Assembly (NCBI GenBank): GCA_041391485.1 | Contig: JAWKNY010000007.1 | Coordinates: 62,001 to 126,000 of the forward strand | Source of the DNA: JACKAF01 sp041391485 | GTDB taxonomy: Bacteria > Bdellovibrionota > FAC87 > UBA2466 > JACKAF01 | Direction: 5' to 3' | Length of the DNA stretch: 64,000 nucleotides | In this document: in pieces, positions 8,823 to 18,799 of the stretch | Numbering within the stretch: position 1 is the stretch's first letter | Layout: each line of letters opens with the position of its first letter | The notes under the pieces: generated by a model | Seen by the model: the letters and a program-made list of their open reading frames with translations, nothing else | The model's database searches: none | Told to the model about the DNA's origin: nothing | Program-made: the position numbers and the translations under genes

Positions 8823-9873
8823 CTACCTCTTCTGAGACCAGTCGAGAAGGGAAGTCCCTTCCGCAAAGACTCCGTCCACTTTCTTCACAACATCCGGCGC
8901 TTGGAAGAAGGTTGCGATCTCCAGCGGGCAGGACGTTGCCGACGAAACGTCGGGGGCTGGTCCCAGTCCTTTAACTTGTGGTGCGAGTAGCGCCTTGAAG
9001 GTCTTCTCTGCCCAGACTCGGAGGTAATGATCCAAGGCGTAGGCGGCTTTCACCATGGGGCCATCATCCTCGTCAGCGACGGCGTAGGGTGCTCCTCCTT
9101 CTCGTTCCAAGTCGCGGCGGGCCTGGGCGATCATCTCTTCCGCAACATCAGTATTGCCGGACGGGGCGTCGAGTAGCTGTGCCTTCAGCCCTTGCCACAG
9201 AATTGCATTAAAGAGACGATTCTCGCGGATAAGAGTTTGAATCTGACCTTCCGTTTCGCTTCCCCATTGCACCAACATATTGCGGCGGGCCCGCTCGGAC
9301 CCTTCTTGCTCCAGACGTCCCTGCAATGCCTTCCACGAAGCGACTACCTCGGCCATGATATCCAGCTCGGCTTCGCGCTTGCGGCGAGACTCTGAACCCT
9401 TTTCGCCCTGGCGAAAGAGTCGAACAATATTTAACGCCCAATCGGTGGCGCCGGAGCGTTGCAAATTCACCACATCCGCTTGCGCAAAGATTCGCGCGAT
9501 GACGGACACCTGGGTCAGGATTGCCTGGCGGATGATTTCGTCTTTTTCCACCTCGCTGAGACCCACTTCATTTCCGTCGCTGCCGGGTTTTTGCGCACTC
9601 AACTTTTGCATCAGTGCGGTGACCTCCGGGTTGGAATAGCGGTCGCCGTTACCGGAAAGTTTGTGGTGCGGGATCGCAAAAGCACGTGAGACGACTACGA
9701 GCGCCACCGCGCGCGAGGCCTCTGCTGGCTTCAGCTGGTTCGGCAGGAGAAGGTTTTGATGTCGATGACTTCTTCCCCTGCAGCGTACCTATCCCTTCGA
9801 GGTTAAATCGGATTTGAGGCAGTTGTACTCTCTGGGAGGCGCGAAAGAGCGGAGTGGCCGAGGCGACCCTCAA
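8823..9873 (-). CDS. Partner gene of the AAA+ ATPase, unknown function
   Basis: A protein of about 345 residues with no recognised domain. The long intact C-terminal part (from 9707) is mostly alpha-helical: PEVTALMQKLSAQ, SEVEKDEIIRQAILTQVS, ESRRKREAELDIMAEVV, VAEEMIAQARRDLEREGG, then FFQAPDVVKKVDGVF near the end. The N-terminal part reads RVASATPLFRASQRVQLPQI and joins it through one or two frame changes near 9720-9780. The likely TTG start (9873) overlaps the stop of the AAA+ gene (TTGA), so translation is probably coupled and the two products may work together. No signal peptide is obvious. Confidence 0.55.
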
Positions 9874-12800
9874 GGCGTGTAGAAGTACTCCGAATTTCTC
9901 AACTTCTGGCTTTCCATCGATTTCCAGCTCACAGAGAGCTGCTCTTCGAGTGAGGCCACATAGCCGGCGAGCGCTTCCGTGATCTGGGCGATAGCCATCC
10001 GGTAAATTTCACCCACCAGATAGGTGGTGCCTTCAGGACTGTTTTGTGCATCGCGGTGATCTTTAAGCGTGGGTTTTTGCCGTGCCACTTCAAAGTCAGT
10101 CGAGCCTCGACGAGGTAAACCCCGCCACGCTGAATATTGCCCGATCCAAAATCTTTCACCGCCTCGGCTAGAGTTTCCGAGACCACATCGACTACTCTGA
10201 AGTTTCCTGTCTTGGCTGAGTAGTTTTCTTCGTTGCCAATATCGCGCGCCCCCTTCGTGCATGATGAGGCTAATCCTGTGTCGTTTTTCCAAAACCTCCA
10301 CAGCGCCGCGCACGATATTCTCTTGCTGGGTGTGTGTTTCGACGAGGTTTGAAAGAACATCCCACGCGAAAGGCGCCCACAAGTGGCGCGTATGGTGGGT
10401 TCATCAAGGGCCACGCTCTTGCTCTCCCCGCAATTTCTACGAAAGTGCGGACAAAGAGTTCAGAGGCGTAGTCGGAGTAGCCGGATCCCACTTCCAAACG
10501 TAGCAGCTGCTTGTAAGGCTCGCGGGTTTGTCTGGTTTATCATGGAAACGTTCATGAGAAGTTTCAATGATAATACCGTCAAAATTGAGTGTACTTCCCC
10601 GGCTGTCGGCGTTGCCTGCTGCGGCAAGCAAGGTCTTTAAGATCTCCGCCTGAGTGTGTAGCTCGTCGATCACGAGGACCTTTACCGGACGGGGATCCAG
10701 GCGCAGCTCGTGGACGGCTTGCTGGATGTCGCGCAAGACGGCGTGAGTGGGTCTTCCCTGACCTTTTGGCGGAACTCAACCGTAGCCGCCATAACTGGAG
10801 TAACCGCCGGAGGTAACTCGTTGCCGTCCCTTCCGATTCCGAACTGACGTTGACCGCTTTCAGGACGGTGCTGCCTTCTGGCATCGCTTTAGGATGGCGT
10901 GGGCAAAAGACGTCTTACCGGTTCTATCACCCATCCAAAGCTCTACACTTTTGAGATCGCCGTTTTGGCTCCCGTAGCCGAGCCATACCGGTGCGGCGTC
11001 CGGAGGCTTCGGGCACATCGTTTTGCCCTATCAACGAGAGCACATCGCGCGAAGGTGAGCTTAAGCGACATACGGCGAACAAAACTGAGCGGCGCCTCAA
11101 TAATAACTTGGCTGAAGGGGGCCGGCTGCGTGTCGCCGTCCAGCTTGCGGCAGTTGTTCGCCACCTGACCGATCGCTTCGGGTCTATCGAACATAGGGAG
11201 TGTTATTTGATGGACGATAAAGCCACAAAGTTGTCTAGATCCGCAAGCGGCTGGGTTGCGACCGGAGAGTCCCGCTGGATGCGCTCCACTACCTTCTGGA
11301 TGAACTCCTCCGGAACATCTAACTTCTCTCGAATAGCTGAGCAAAAGGCAGTGCGAACCAAAGAGTTTGGACGGTAGATCCATCGCGTTGTCGACGGTAA
11401 TAAAGTCGCAGGCGTCTTTTATCTTGCCGGACGCGCCTAAGCGCGCCGAAACATCGCGTGAGGCGAGCACCATCACGTGCAGATTAAGCCCGCGGATTTC
11501 CGAGGCGGCGTCCATCAGCTCTTTGAGTTCGTCATCCAGAGCGTAGTTCGCTGGATTTTTCGAATCAATGTTGAGGGCATCAATTATCAAGAATCATGTC
11601 TGGCAGGCTTTCGATCGACGTGCGTGCGCGCGAGTCTTGTGGCGACACTAATGAGAGAGCCTCGATCGTAGTCTTTCTGGGGAATACGAATATAGCTGGC
11701 GAAAGTTCCCCTCCGCTTCTAAAAACGGTTTCAAATGTTACGTTACGAGCTGGAAAAGTGACAGCGTTGGCGGCTTAGCCCGCGCAGAAAGAGGGTCGTG
11801 GTGCATCCAAAACGAGTACGCGTTTCTCCTGGAGCCTCTGATCTAAGTTTGGGGTCGAGTTTTGATGAGCCTCGCCTCGAGTACCGCACCATCGGAAAGT
11901 TGGGGGCTGTTTCCTGAGGTGGGAGGCAGAATTTTCTTTAATACGGCGCCGTGCTGTCGAAGATCAACCGCCTTCCAGCTCTTCTGGAGGTGGATCTGTC
12001 GGTTCGTGCTCTGTGCTCACCGTCTTGGAGGTATTGGGGATAGTTGAGCAGAAGGCTGCCGGGGGCTAACTTCCCGTTGCGGTTTTCTTCTCGGGCGCAA
12101 TGGTGAGGCTGCTGGAATTGTCGTCGAAGCTTACGCGTGTGGTGGTGAAAACTCTTTTCCCGGGGCTACATAGGTCGGCAAACGGACGATGGAATCTCCG
12201 CGCATGTTGAAGAATGACAGATGGTTACGTTGTCTTCCTTCGGCGGTTGGACGCCCACGAAACCGAACTGATTCCCCGACTCATCGTAGAGCACGATGTA
12301 GTGGACAAGTCGCCTTTGGGGCTGGGAAAAATACCGACGTGGTTAACCGCGATGTCGGTACGCAGGACGTGGAGTGGGCTGTCTCGCTCCGCACTGCCCA
12401 CTTCGATGTGATCTTGACCGTTTTGGTAGGCCCACTCGGATTTATTTTCACGAATAATCCGGTGTGTGTACAAGAACTCTGAATAATTGCGTGAACCGAC
12501 AAAGCGCAGATTGTTTCGCCCAATCGCGATCCAAAGCAAGTAGCTTTCAGTCTCTGATAAGTCGAGCCTGACAAGGGCTGCGTCTTCAACCGCTTCTTCT
12601 GCATCCGCCGACGGTTTTTCTACCGAGAAAAAGGCGGTTATTTTCGTTGGTCGGTAGTTCTGCCGGATCCCCTTCTGAATGATGAGTCGGGAAGGGACAA
12701 CGGCGGGGTCAGTTTTGGCCGGAGGGACGATGTCTTCCGGGGGAGTGAACGGCGCAAACTCCGGTATGGGTTCCCCGTTTTCTCGCGCGGCTCGAATGGC

Positions 12801-13026
12801 TGCTTGCTGCGATTTTGCTTTCTGTTTCTGCCGCCTCGACTTGATGGAGGTAGGCGAGGTGTTGGCCGACGTAAGTGGGTTCATAGGCGCGAAGATTCGT
12901 GAGCTGCATTTCTTCGCCGTCTGAAAGCGAACCCACATCCGGGCCCCGCTCAATGTATAGCCGTCCGATGTTCCAGGAGATCTCTTTATCTTCCGCGTGC
13001 GCCACCAGCCCGAAAAGACAAAGCAT
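9870..13026 (-). CDS. Large Clp/HSP100-like AAA+ ATPase with signal-peptide-like start, multiply frameshifted
   Basis: Reconstructed product about 1,040 residues. N-terminus MLCLFGLVAHAEDKE resembles a short signal peptide. It is followed by a unique region (YIERGPDVGSLSDGEEMQL, TKITAFFSVEKP, LYDESGNQFGFVGVQPPKE). Two ATPase-like segments follow. The first has the Walker-B-like ILIIDALNIDSKNP (Ala where Glu is usual) and LHVMVLASRDVSARLG. The second has the Walker-A-like ELWMGDRTGKTSFAHAILK (one residue short of the consensus), Walker B KVLVIDELHTQAEILKTLL and FDGIIIETSHERF. The C-terminus is helical. The order recalls a double-ring Clp/HSP100 protein with a weakened first ring. Frames change many times, especially at 11.0-12.3 kb, so details are uncertain. 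Confidence 0.5.
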
Positions 13027-13359
13027 TAAAGGTGATTCGAATTCCCCACCTACTGTTTCTGTTTTGGAAGCCAGTCTGCCGGGCCCCGTCTGAAACCAGC
13101 CAGATGCCGTTTAGCCGCATAATCGATCTGCATAGCACGTCGCGTCATCGCGCGGCAAGCAGTAAGGAGGGGGGCGTTACTCCCCTGAAAATAGGCCTCG
13201 CCGGGTGCCGAATGGGGGTGTCGGAAACTTTGATCACTTCAGGCTCAGGCGATGGGGGCATCCGGGGCGGGGGCTGCGCACAATCTCAGCCACAATCCCA
13301 GTGTAGCATTAGAGACGTCGGATTCCCGGCCTTCCCAAAGACATTAAAAGGAGGCGTCC
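13027..13359. other. Gap between divergent accessory genes; possible small gene on the minus strand
   Basis: About 330 bases separate the AAA+ gene from the divergent secreted-protein gene. The minus strand carries protein-like stretches (MPPSPEPEVIKVSDTPIRHP, then EAYFQGSNAPLLTAC and KRHLAGFRRGPADWLPK with a stop at 13050) that would make a Pro-rich protein of about 80 residues if one frameshift is allowed, starting near GTG 13293. This is weak evidence. The right end (about 13300-13359) should hold the promoter of the 13360 gene; AAAAGGAGG is its ribosome site. Confidence 0.3.
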
Positions 13360-14213
13360 ATGCAGACGCGTTGGGTACGTTTGGCTCTTGGTTTTTTTCA
13401 CCGCTTTGCCGGTGGTGGCAGCAGAAACCTATGTAAAGGATTCTTCCTATTGTTTCGGCGGATTACGGCTTACCGTAAGGCGCCGTGGACGGTCGTGTCC
13501 GCGAAATGTTACCTCGTCAATGCGGCGGCTGTGACTTCGGTCGAAAGCCTTGTTGGCGGTGATAGCTTAGGCGAAGTTACGTCCAGCGAGACCGATACCG
13601 TTACGAGTACGGGCCTCCACCAGAACATCATTTGCCGAGTAACTTTCAAAAATACGGAAACACTCGCGACGACCACCCAAGATTTTTATTTTGGATTCGG
13701 TGGCCAAAACGACTCCTACGCCGGCGCCAACCTCGGTGGACATGGGATCGACGGTACTAGGACGGTTCCAGCGCATGCCTTCGGGGCGTGATCGATTCCA
13801 TGTGTACGGAACAACAAAAAATTAATACTGCAATTTGCAACGGGGATGTTTGTTACAATGCGCTTGGCAGCAGTCTGGTTGCAAACGTCTGCAGCAACTT
13901 GGGAAAATTCGGAACGCTCGACTGGGGAAATATCAACACGCCCTTTAATCTGCAGAACGGTCGCTGATAGGATTTGGTCGGTTGTTCCTGACGGTTCAGG
14001 TGTGGTCGCGGTCTTAAGCCCACCAAAACCTACCTCAAGGTGTGTGTGTACGATGTATTGCGAGTGGTACCAGTACAATTACAGCTATGTGACGGGTCTC
14101 GGAGTATCGCAGGAAGATTGCTCAGCTGATTCCGATATCATGCGCGATTATCAAGTACGTACCTGCGGCGGACACCGTACAAGGTCAAATCGTGCGTGTG
14201 GTCGCCGCAGTAG
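13360..14213 (+). CDS. Secreted protein of unknown function, frameshifted
   Basis: Start ATG 13360 has an excellent ribosome site. Signal peptide MQTRWVRLALGFF continues in a shifted frame as TALPVVAAETYVKDSSYC. The mature part is rich in Thr, Ser, Gly and Cys: KCYLVNAAAVTSVESLVGG, HQNIICRVTFKNTETLA, DFYFGFGGQNDSYAGANL, TAICNGDVCYNALGSSLV, CSNLGKFGTLDWGNINTPF and YKVKSCVWSPQ before the TAG. Corrected length about 280 residues with at least ten cysteines, suggesting a disulfide-bonded extracellular or periplasmic protein. At least four frame changes. It converges on the ABC ATPase gene with 19 bases between stops. Confidence 0.5.
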
Positions 14214-14232
14214 GTGGCCCCGCACTGGATGG

Positions 14233-14902
14233 CTACTCTATACGCCCGTCATGCAGGTGGATGGTGCGGCGGCGAACGACTCCAGCACCCGGATCGTGGG
14301 TGGCAAAAACGAAAGCTGTGCCTTTTTCCCGATTCAGCTCCTGCATCGTTTCCAGAATGGACTTGGTTGTGACCGAGTCGAGGTTGGCCGTACCATCCCG
14401 CTATCACCAACTGAGGTTTGCTTACCATCGCGCGATCGCCACCCGCTGACGCTGACCGCCAGAGAGTTCAAAGGTCGGGTAGGTGCTGGCGGTGCTTGGA
14501 CAGTCCTACCTTATCAACCATTCCTGGTGATCCGGATTCCTTTTCGCCCTTCGCGATATCGTTTCTTATCATCAAAGGTGACCATGACATTTTCTTCCAA
14601 CGTGAGAACGGGGTTCAAGTTGGAAGGATTTCTGAATACGAAGCTGTTGCCGTGATCGTAATACCGCTAGCGCATCAAAGTCTGGAAAAGCTAATAGGAT
14701 TTTCAAATAGATCGACTTCCCCTTCGGTGGGTTCGTCGAGCAGGCCCAGAATATTCAGCAGCGTCGATTTCCCCGAGCCGGAGGGGCCCCGGATGACGGC
14801 GAAATCGCCAGCGGACACTTTGAAATTGATGGCGTGCAGGGCAATCAATTCAACTCCTTGCCGGTCTGATAAACTTTGGAAAACCTCTTTCAGTTCAATC
14901 AT
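14233..14902 (-). CDS. ABC transporter ATP-binding protein (LolD/MacB type), frameshifted
   Basis: ATPase of about 223 residues energising the FtsX-type permease of the same operon. Intact N-terminus carries Walker A GPSGSGKSTLLNILGLLDEPT. In shifted frames follow NLNPVLTLEENVM, the signature LSGGQRQRVAIAR, and TANLDSVTTKSILETMQELN followed by FVFATHDP and the final RRTIHLHDGRIE. All are in the order and spacing of LolD/MacB-type ATPases (usual length 220-235). At least four indels lie between 14236 and 14680. It is the last gene of a four-gene operon. Confidence 0.85.
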
Positions 14903-14923
14903 GGCTGCCTCATTAAGCTGTAT

Positions 14924-15977
14924 TCAGTCTGCCGACCAGATGACATCGTTCGTAGGGGAAAGTAGAAAACTCGTCCCAAAAGTATTGTGGCTGGTGACAA
15001 GCCACTCGGCTCGAATGAGACCGACGGCAATTGAACTCTCCAAGCTTTGGATACCCGTGAGAAAGAAGTTAAACGATCCGCCACTTCCGGGAAGCCGACA
15101 TTGAGTGGATCCAGAGCCAAACTTTTGAAGTGGGGATCGGTGTAAGCGGGACGAAGTGGACGAGTAAAGAAATTCGGTGCGCACTGAGAAGTCGTCGCTT
15201 CCCTCAAAAGCGGCCTCAAGCAAAGTGCTTCCAGACACCCCCTTCTCGGTAACCGAACTCGCCATAAAACTTCCATACGGAGGCTAGAAAGCCGAGCGCG
15301 CTGAGCCCGCCTCGCCAGGTCCCGTCTAGATAGCCCCCGCTTACATCTAAGTCGATAGGCCCGACCTTGTGAAAGTGTCTGAGCCAAAACTCCGCGCGCG
15401 GACTTTCGTTGGGAAAGCCTTCTTTGGTTAGCGTACGGTAGGGGACATAACAGACATCGGTGCTGTGTGTGGGTGCCTGGTGACTGACACGGGCAATCCA
15501 TTCGCCAGTGCGGATTTCGCGAGGGCCAGCGAAGGTGGGGTTGGTGTGCAGAGGGTCACTCGGGCTTACGAATAAGCCCGGAGATCGACGATTCCGTTCT
15601 CTTCCCGCGGCAAAGACCCAGTCGCCTGCGTGAAACCGCGCGCCGATCTGATTGAGCGAGAAAAGCGCGGAATCGGTGTACTGGGAGTAGCTCGCCATCC
15701 CATCGAAAAAAACCTTGAAGGCGTCGCTTAGTTTATAGTCCAGGGTCGCATCGGCTTCCAGATAAGGGCCTTCAAACTGACCGGCACCGGTGCTGTTGGC
15801 GTAGCGCCAGCGCCCCTCAATAAACGCGTAGGCGCGGTACCTGAAACGATCGTTTGTAATGTGGCTGGCGACAACCGAATCCGTTGGAGCTTCGACGACG
15901 GGCGCCTCCACTAAATCCTCATCTTCAGCGAGTGCTAATGCAGAAAGAACAAAGATCAGTAAGAATGCGCGGTGCAT
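14924..15977 (-). CDS. Putative outer-membrane beta-barrel protein of the ABC operon, frameshifted
   Basis: Exported protein of about 350 residues: signal peptide MHRAFLLIFVLSALALA, an acidic linker, then alternating amphipathic strands (RYRAYAFIEGRWRYANS, ADATLDYKLSDAFKVFFDG, IGARFHAGDWVFAAGRERN, PIDLDVSGGYLDGTWRGGL, SVWKFYGEFGYREGG) typical of an outer-membrane barrel; DUF1302-like proteins have a similar look. The frame shifts near 15240 and continues GVSGSTLLEAAFEGSDDFSV to 14924. Its ATG directly follows the stop of the LolA-like gene (TAAATG), so the two are co-translated. Probably the outer-membrane end of the ABC system. Confidence 0.65.
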
Positions 15978-16679
15978 TTATTTCCCCAGGTTGTCGACTC
16001 GAAAACGACTGTCCTTAACATCAGCGGGAGATTCCATCGCTAGAACTCTTAGCTCAGACTTCTGGCGGGTGATGACATTCTCCATAAGTAGGAAACTTGG
16101 GCGCTCCACTTTGCCGAATTTCTTTACTTCTCCATACGAGAGGCGCTTGAGAAGGGTGCCTTGAGAATCGTAGAATTTCTGCTGCACCGGCATCCCTGAT
16201 TTCTTGTCCACCCAAAGGCGCATTTTCGCATAGGCTGCATCCTTGCTTTTGGCCTTTAACTCGTAGATGGCCTGGTTCGTCAGGTCCTTAAGAAGCGTAA
16301 CGGAGTACTTGGAGGTCCAGTCGACGCGCAGAATGTCGGCGTTGGAAAAATCTCCACCGGCAAAACTGTCTTTGTCAGCAATGTGGACCGCTTTCCCCAC
16401 ACTCGGCATGTAGGTCCACAGATCATCTTCCAGTCTGAGTACCTCCCGGCCCTTTTCTCGTTCGGGTTTCACAAAATAGCCGTGCGAGTGGTTAGAGTCT
16501 TTCATTTGAAAACTGACCTCGTAGTCCATCGTGGTTCCGTCGGTGCGGTGATTGATAAACGCATAGGTGAATTTGGATTTGGTAGGAGCCAAAAAACCTT
16601 CAATCTTTTTTACCACTGCGGTTGCGTCCGCCGCCCACAACGGAGTACAGAAGCTAAGTAGTAAGAAAAAGTACTTCAT
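15978..16679 (-). CDS. Outer-membrane lipoprotein-sorting (LolA-like) periplasmic protein
   Basis: A 233-residue periplasmic protein with signal peptide MKYFFLLLSFCTPLWA. The body shows the LolA-like fold used in COG2834 proteins: KFTYAFINHRTDGTTMDYEV, then GREVLRLEDDLWTYMPSVGKA, ADILRVDWTSKYSVTLL and RLWVDKKSGMPVQQKFYDS. Unlike classical LolA (about 180 residues) this longer type is usually encoded beside ABC or RND permeases and is thought to carry a hydrophobic substrate across the periplasm. It lies 12 bases after the permease and directly before the beta-barrel gene. Confidence 0.82.
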   Translation of the reverse strand: MKYFFLLLSFCTPLWAADATAVVKKIEGFLAPTKSKFTYAFINHRTDGTTMDYEVSFQMKDSNHSHGYFVKPEREKGREVLRLEDDLWTYMPSVGKAVHIADKDSFAGGDFSNADILRVDWTSKYSVTLLKDLTNQAIYELKAKSKDAAYAKMRLWVDKKSGMPVQQKFYDSQGTLLKRLSYGEVKKFGKVERPSFLLMENVITRQKSELRVLAMESPADVKDSRFRVDNLGK

Positions 16680-16690
16680 TGTTTGCCCTC

Positions 16691-18007
16691 CTAATTGGCT
16701 CTCAAGGCTTCCACCGGCCGTAAACGGCTGGCGCGATAGGCCGGTACGATACCCGCAAGCAGTGCGGCGAGAACCGCTAGGCCCAATACCGAAACAAGAA
16801 AAAACACCGTTGTGTACGGATAAATGATCGTTGGCGTACTTTGTCCGGGTAAGGCGAAAACAATTCCGTGCTTACCCAAAACCCCAAGCACAACACTGGC
16901 CGCAGCTAGGCCCGCGAGCCCGCCCGCTACCCCTATGGCGGCGAACTCAATGAGAAAGAGCGACATGATTTGCCGCCGACGGTAACCGAGTGCCATCAGG
17001 GTTCCGATCTCGCGGGTGCGCTCCATGACTGTCATCAATGAGGTGTTCACAATGCCAGAGATCACGATGGTAAATACAATGGCGAGGATTGCGGAGAAGA
17101 CGAGATTTTGCAGCCCCATCACATCCTTGAAAAAGCCTCCCAGCTCCTCCCATGTTTCTACGACGAGCGTGGGATCGACCGCTTCTGTCAGGCGCTCGCG
17201 CACCTTGTTCACATCGGCGTCTTCTTTGATCCGCAGAGCAAGCTCGGTGGCACCCTCTTTGAGCCCCGCTGCTGTTCGAAGCGTATTAAAATCCATCCAC
17301 GCAATTTTGCTCGCGGCGGTTGGCATCGCATAGTCCACGACACCCACCAAATGCACGACGACTGCCTGTTGCATGTTGTTCTTGTCCTGGATGAGGACAA
17401 CCAGTTCGTCTCCGATTTCCGCCCCCATCCCGCGCATCATCGAAGGTGTCACCATGATGCCATTCTGCCCCTGGGCTTTGGGAGCCACATCGGGAAGGGC
17501 CGATCCAATGGGGGGCGCTTCTTCCAATTCTTCGTCCTCTACCGTTTGGGAACGGACTTCTTTGCTGGAATCAAGCACGGCGCCTTGCTGAACCGCCTGC
17601 TCCAGTCGTGGACAGACTTCGAGTTCACGCTTTGAGTCGATGCCCACGATCATCACCGGAGTGGTGAGTTGGCTTTTCTGGTGGTTTAATAAGCCGAATA
17701 CCCTCAGGCGCGGGGCAGAGGCAACGAGTTCCGGGATTTGGATTTGTTTTTCTAACGCAGTCAGATCAGGAATAAGAATCTTGTAGGGGTCGTTGTCGAT
17801 AGCGTCTTGGTAACCTTTTTTGTGGACTTGGAGATCCCCGTGGATCTTTCGGGTCAACGATGACCTTATCTCGCCTTGAAAACCGTTTAGCAGTCCCCGT
17901 ATGCCGGAGACGACAAGCACCCCCAGAAAGATCGTTACAATCGTTATAAAGGAACGCCTTCGATTGCGGCCGACGTTTCGAATGGCGACCTTAAGAAAAT
18001 CTTTCAT
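16691..18007 (-). CDS. FtsX/MacB-type ABC transporter permease
   Basis: Inner-membrane permease of 438 residues. One membrane helix at the N-terminus (SFITIVTIFLGVLVVSG), a large periplasmic domain (about residues 45-290), then three C-terminal helices (LVFSAILAIVFTIVISG, IEFAAIGVAGGLAGLAAA, VFFLVSVLGLAVLAALLAG) and the closing YRASRLRPVEALR. This is the LolC/E-MacB topology of mechanotransmission transporters, which move lipids or lipoproteins without passing them through the permease. Start at ATG 18007 because GGGGGAG precedes it. First gene of the operon with the LolA-like protein, barrel and ATPase; a TetR gene faces it. Confidence 0.93.
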   Translation of the reverse strand: MKDFLKVAIRNVGRNRRRSFITIVTIFLGVLVVSGIRGLLNGFQGEIRSSLTRKIHGDLQVHKKGYQDAIDNDPYKILIPDLTALEKQIQIPELVASAPRLRVFGLLNHQKSQLTTPVMIVGIDSKRELEVCPRLEQAVQQGAVLDSSKEVRSQTVEDEELEEAPPIGSALPDVAPKAQGQNGIMVTPSMMRGMGAEIGDELVVLIQDKNNMQQAVVVHLVGVVDYAMPTAASKIAWMDFNTLRTAAGLKEGATELALRIKEDADVNKVRERLTEAVDPTLVVETWEELGGFFKDVMGLQNLVFSAILAIVFTIVISGIVNTSLMTVMERTREIGTLMALGYRRRQIMSLFLIEFAAIGVAGGLAGLAAASVVLGVLGKHGIVFALPGQSTPTIIYPYTTVFFLVSVLGLAVLAALLAGIVPAYRASRLRPVEALRAN

Positions 18008-18077
18008 CACTCCCCCGATGCCCATACAAGTAGAAAAAGAAAGATCCAAGTACTACTATACGTGACGTCGCCGGAGG

Positions 18078-18099
18078 AAGTATAGTAAATACTATACTT
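18078..18099. promoter_or_regulatory. Perfect inverted repeat, probable TetR operator
   Basis: Nine-base arms AAGTATAGT and ACTATACTT are separated by AAAT in the 123-base gap between the divergent ABC operon and the TetR gene. The size and position fit a TetR-family dimer site that represses both promoters. A similar half site (AAGTACTACTATAC) sits about 30 bases to the left, nearer the permease start. Confidence 0.75.
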
Positions 18100-18130
18100 G
18101 TCGCGTTTGAGTTTATGGCAGGAGAGAACG

Positions 18131-18799
18131 ATGCGTGATGACATTGAATTGGACGTGCGGAGTCTGATCCGGGAGTTTGAACTCTATGAGAATCCCGCGA
18201 GTCAGAAGCAAAAATCTATTCTCGAAGCGGCGGAGACTCTTTTTAGCGAAAGGGGTTTTGACGCATCGTCTACGGCGGAGATTGCCCGGCGGGCGAGCAC
18301 GACTGAGAGAACCTTGTTCAAGCATTTCCCATCAAAGAATGATTTGTTGAAACGCGTGGTCTTTGGCGTGCTCGCCAAGACACTCATGCCGATGCAGATT
18401 CGACAGGTACGTAAGTTTACGCAAGGCTTCTTTGATGGTTTCCAAGACCTCATTCTTGCGTTTGCGCACGATAGGGTGGAAACAGGCAAAGCCCACGGTT
18501 CTAAGGTGAAGATTCTGGTGACCGAGCTACTTCAGAACGAGCGCTTTCGTTCTCAGTTTGCACGTCTCTGGCGGCGGCACATTTGGGACGACTTCGTGGA
18601 AGCTGTTAAGCGCTACCAAAAAGAGGGTTCGCTGCGAAAAGATGTTCGACCGGAGGTGATCGTGCAGTTGAGTCTTCTCGTAATTGCTGGTTTTGTGGCG
18701 ACGCGTTTTTTGTTTAAGTTGGGAAAGGCCGCGAGCGCGGATAAAGACTTGCAAGTACTTCTGAAGATTCTGTTTACCGGATTGAATCCTCGCGTTTAA
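18131..18799 (+). CDS. TetR-family transcriptional regulator
   Basis: Repressor of 222 residues. The N-terminal helix-turn-helix reads ILEAAETLFSERGFDASST then AEIARRASTTERTLFKHFPS, standard TetR spacing; the C-terminal ligand domain is helical and ends with a hydrophobic helix. Start at ATG 18131 (GGAGAG upstream) rather than the earlier in-frame codon at 18098, which overlaps the palindrome. It most likely controls the divergent ABC/LolA/barrel operon and itself through the 18078-18099 inverted repeat. Its stop codon overlaps that of the convergent glycosyltransferase gene (TTAA). Confidence 0.92.
   Translation: MRDDIELDVRSLIREFELYENPASQKQKSILEAAETLFSERGFDASSTAEIARRASTTERTLFKHFPSKNDLLKRVVFGVLAKTLMPMQIRQVRKFTQGFFDGFQDLILAFAHDRVETGKAHGSKVKILVTELLQNERFRSQFARLWRRHIWDDFVEAVKRYQKEGSLRKDVRPEVIVQLSLLVIAGFVATRFLFKLGKAASADKDLQVLLKILFTGLNPRV

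Noticed and set aside
9192..9689. Plus-strand frames opposite the partner gene of the AAA+ ATPase
   Set aside because: The opposite minus-strand frame is long and intact with better protein composition; the plus frames are shadows.
10261..13436. Many plus-strand open frames of 60-130 codons
   Set aside because: They are antisense to the reconstructed AAA+ gene, lack ribosome sites and have protein-unlike composition.
7271..15300. Interpretation as a decaying genomic island
   Set aside because: No integrase, transposase, tRNA or direct-repeat boundaries; frames recover after each break, which fits sequencing indels better. Left open in the findings.
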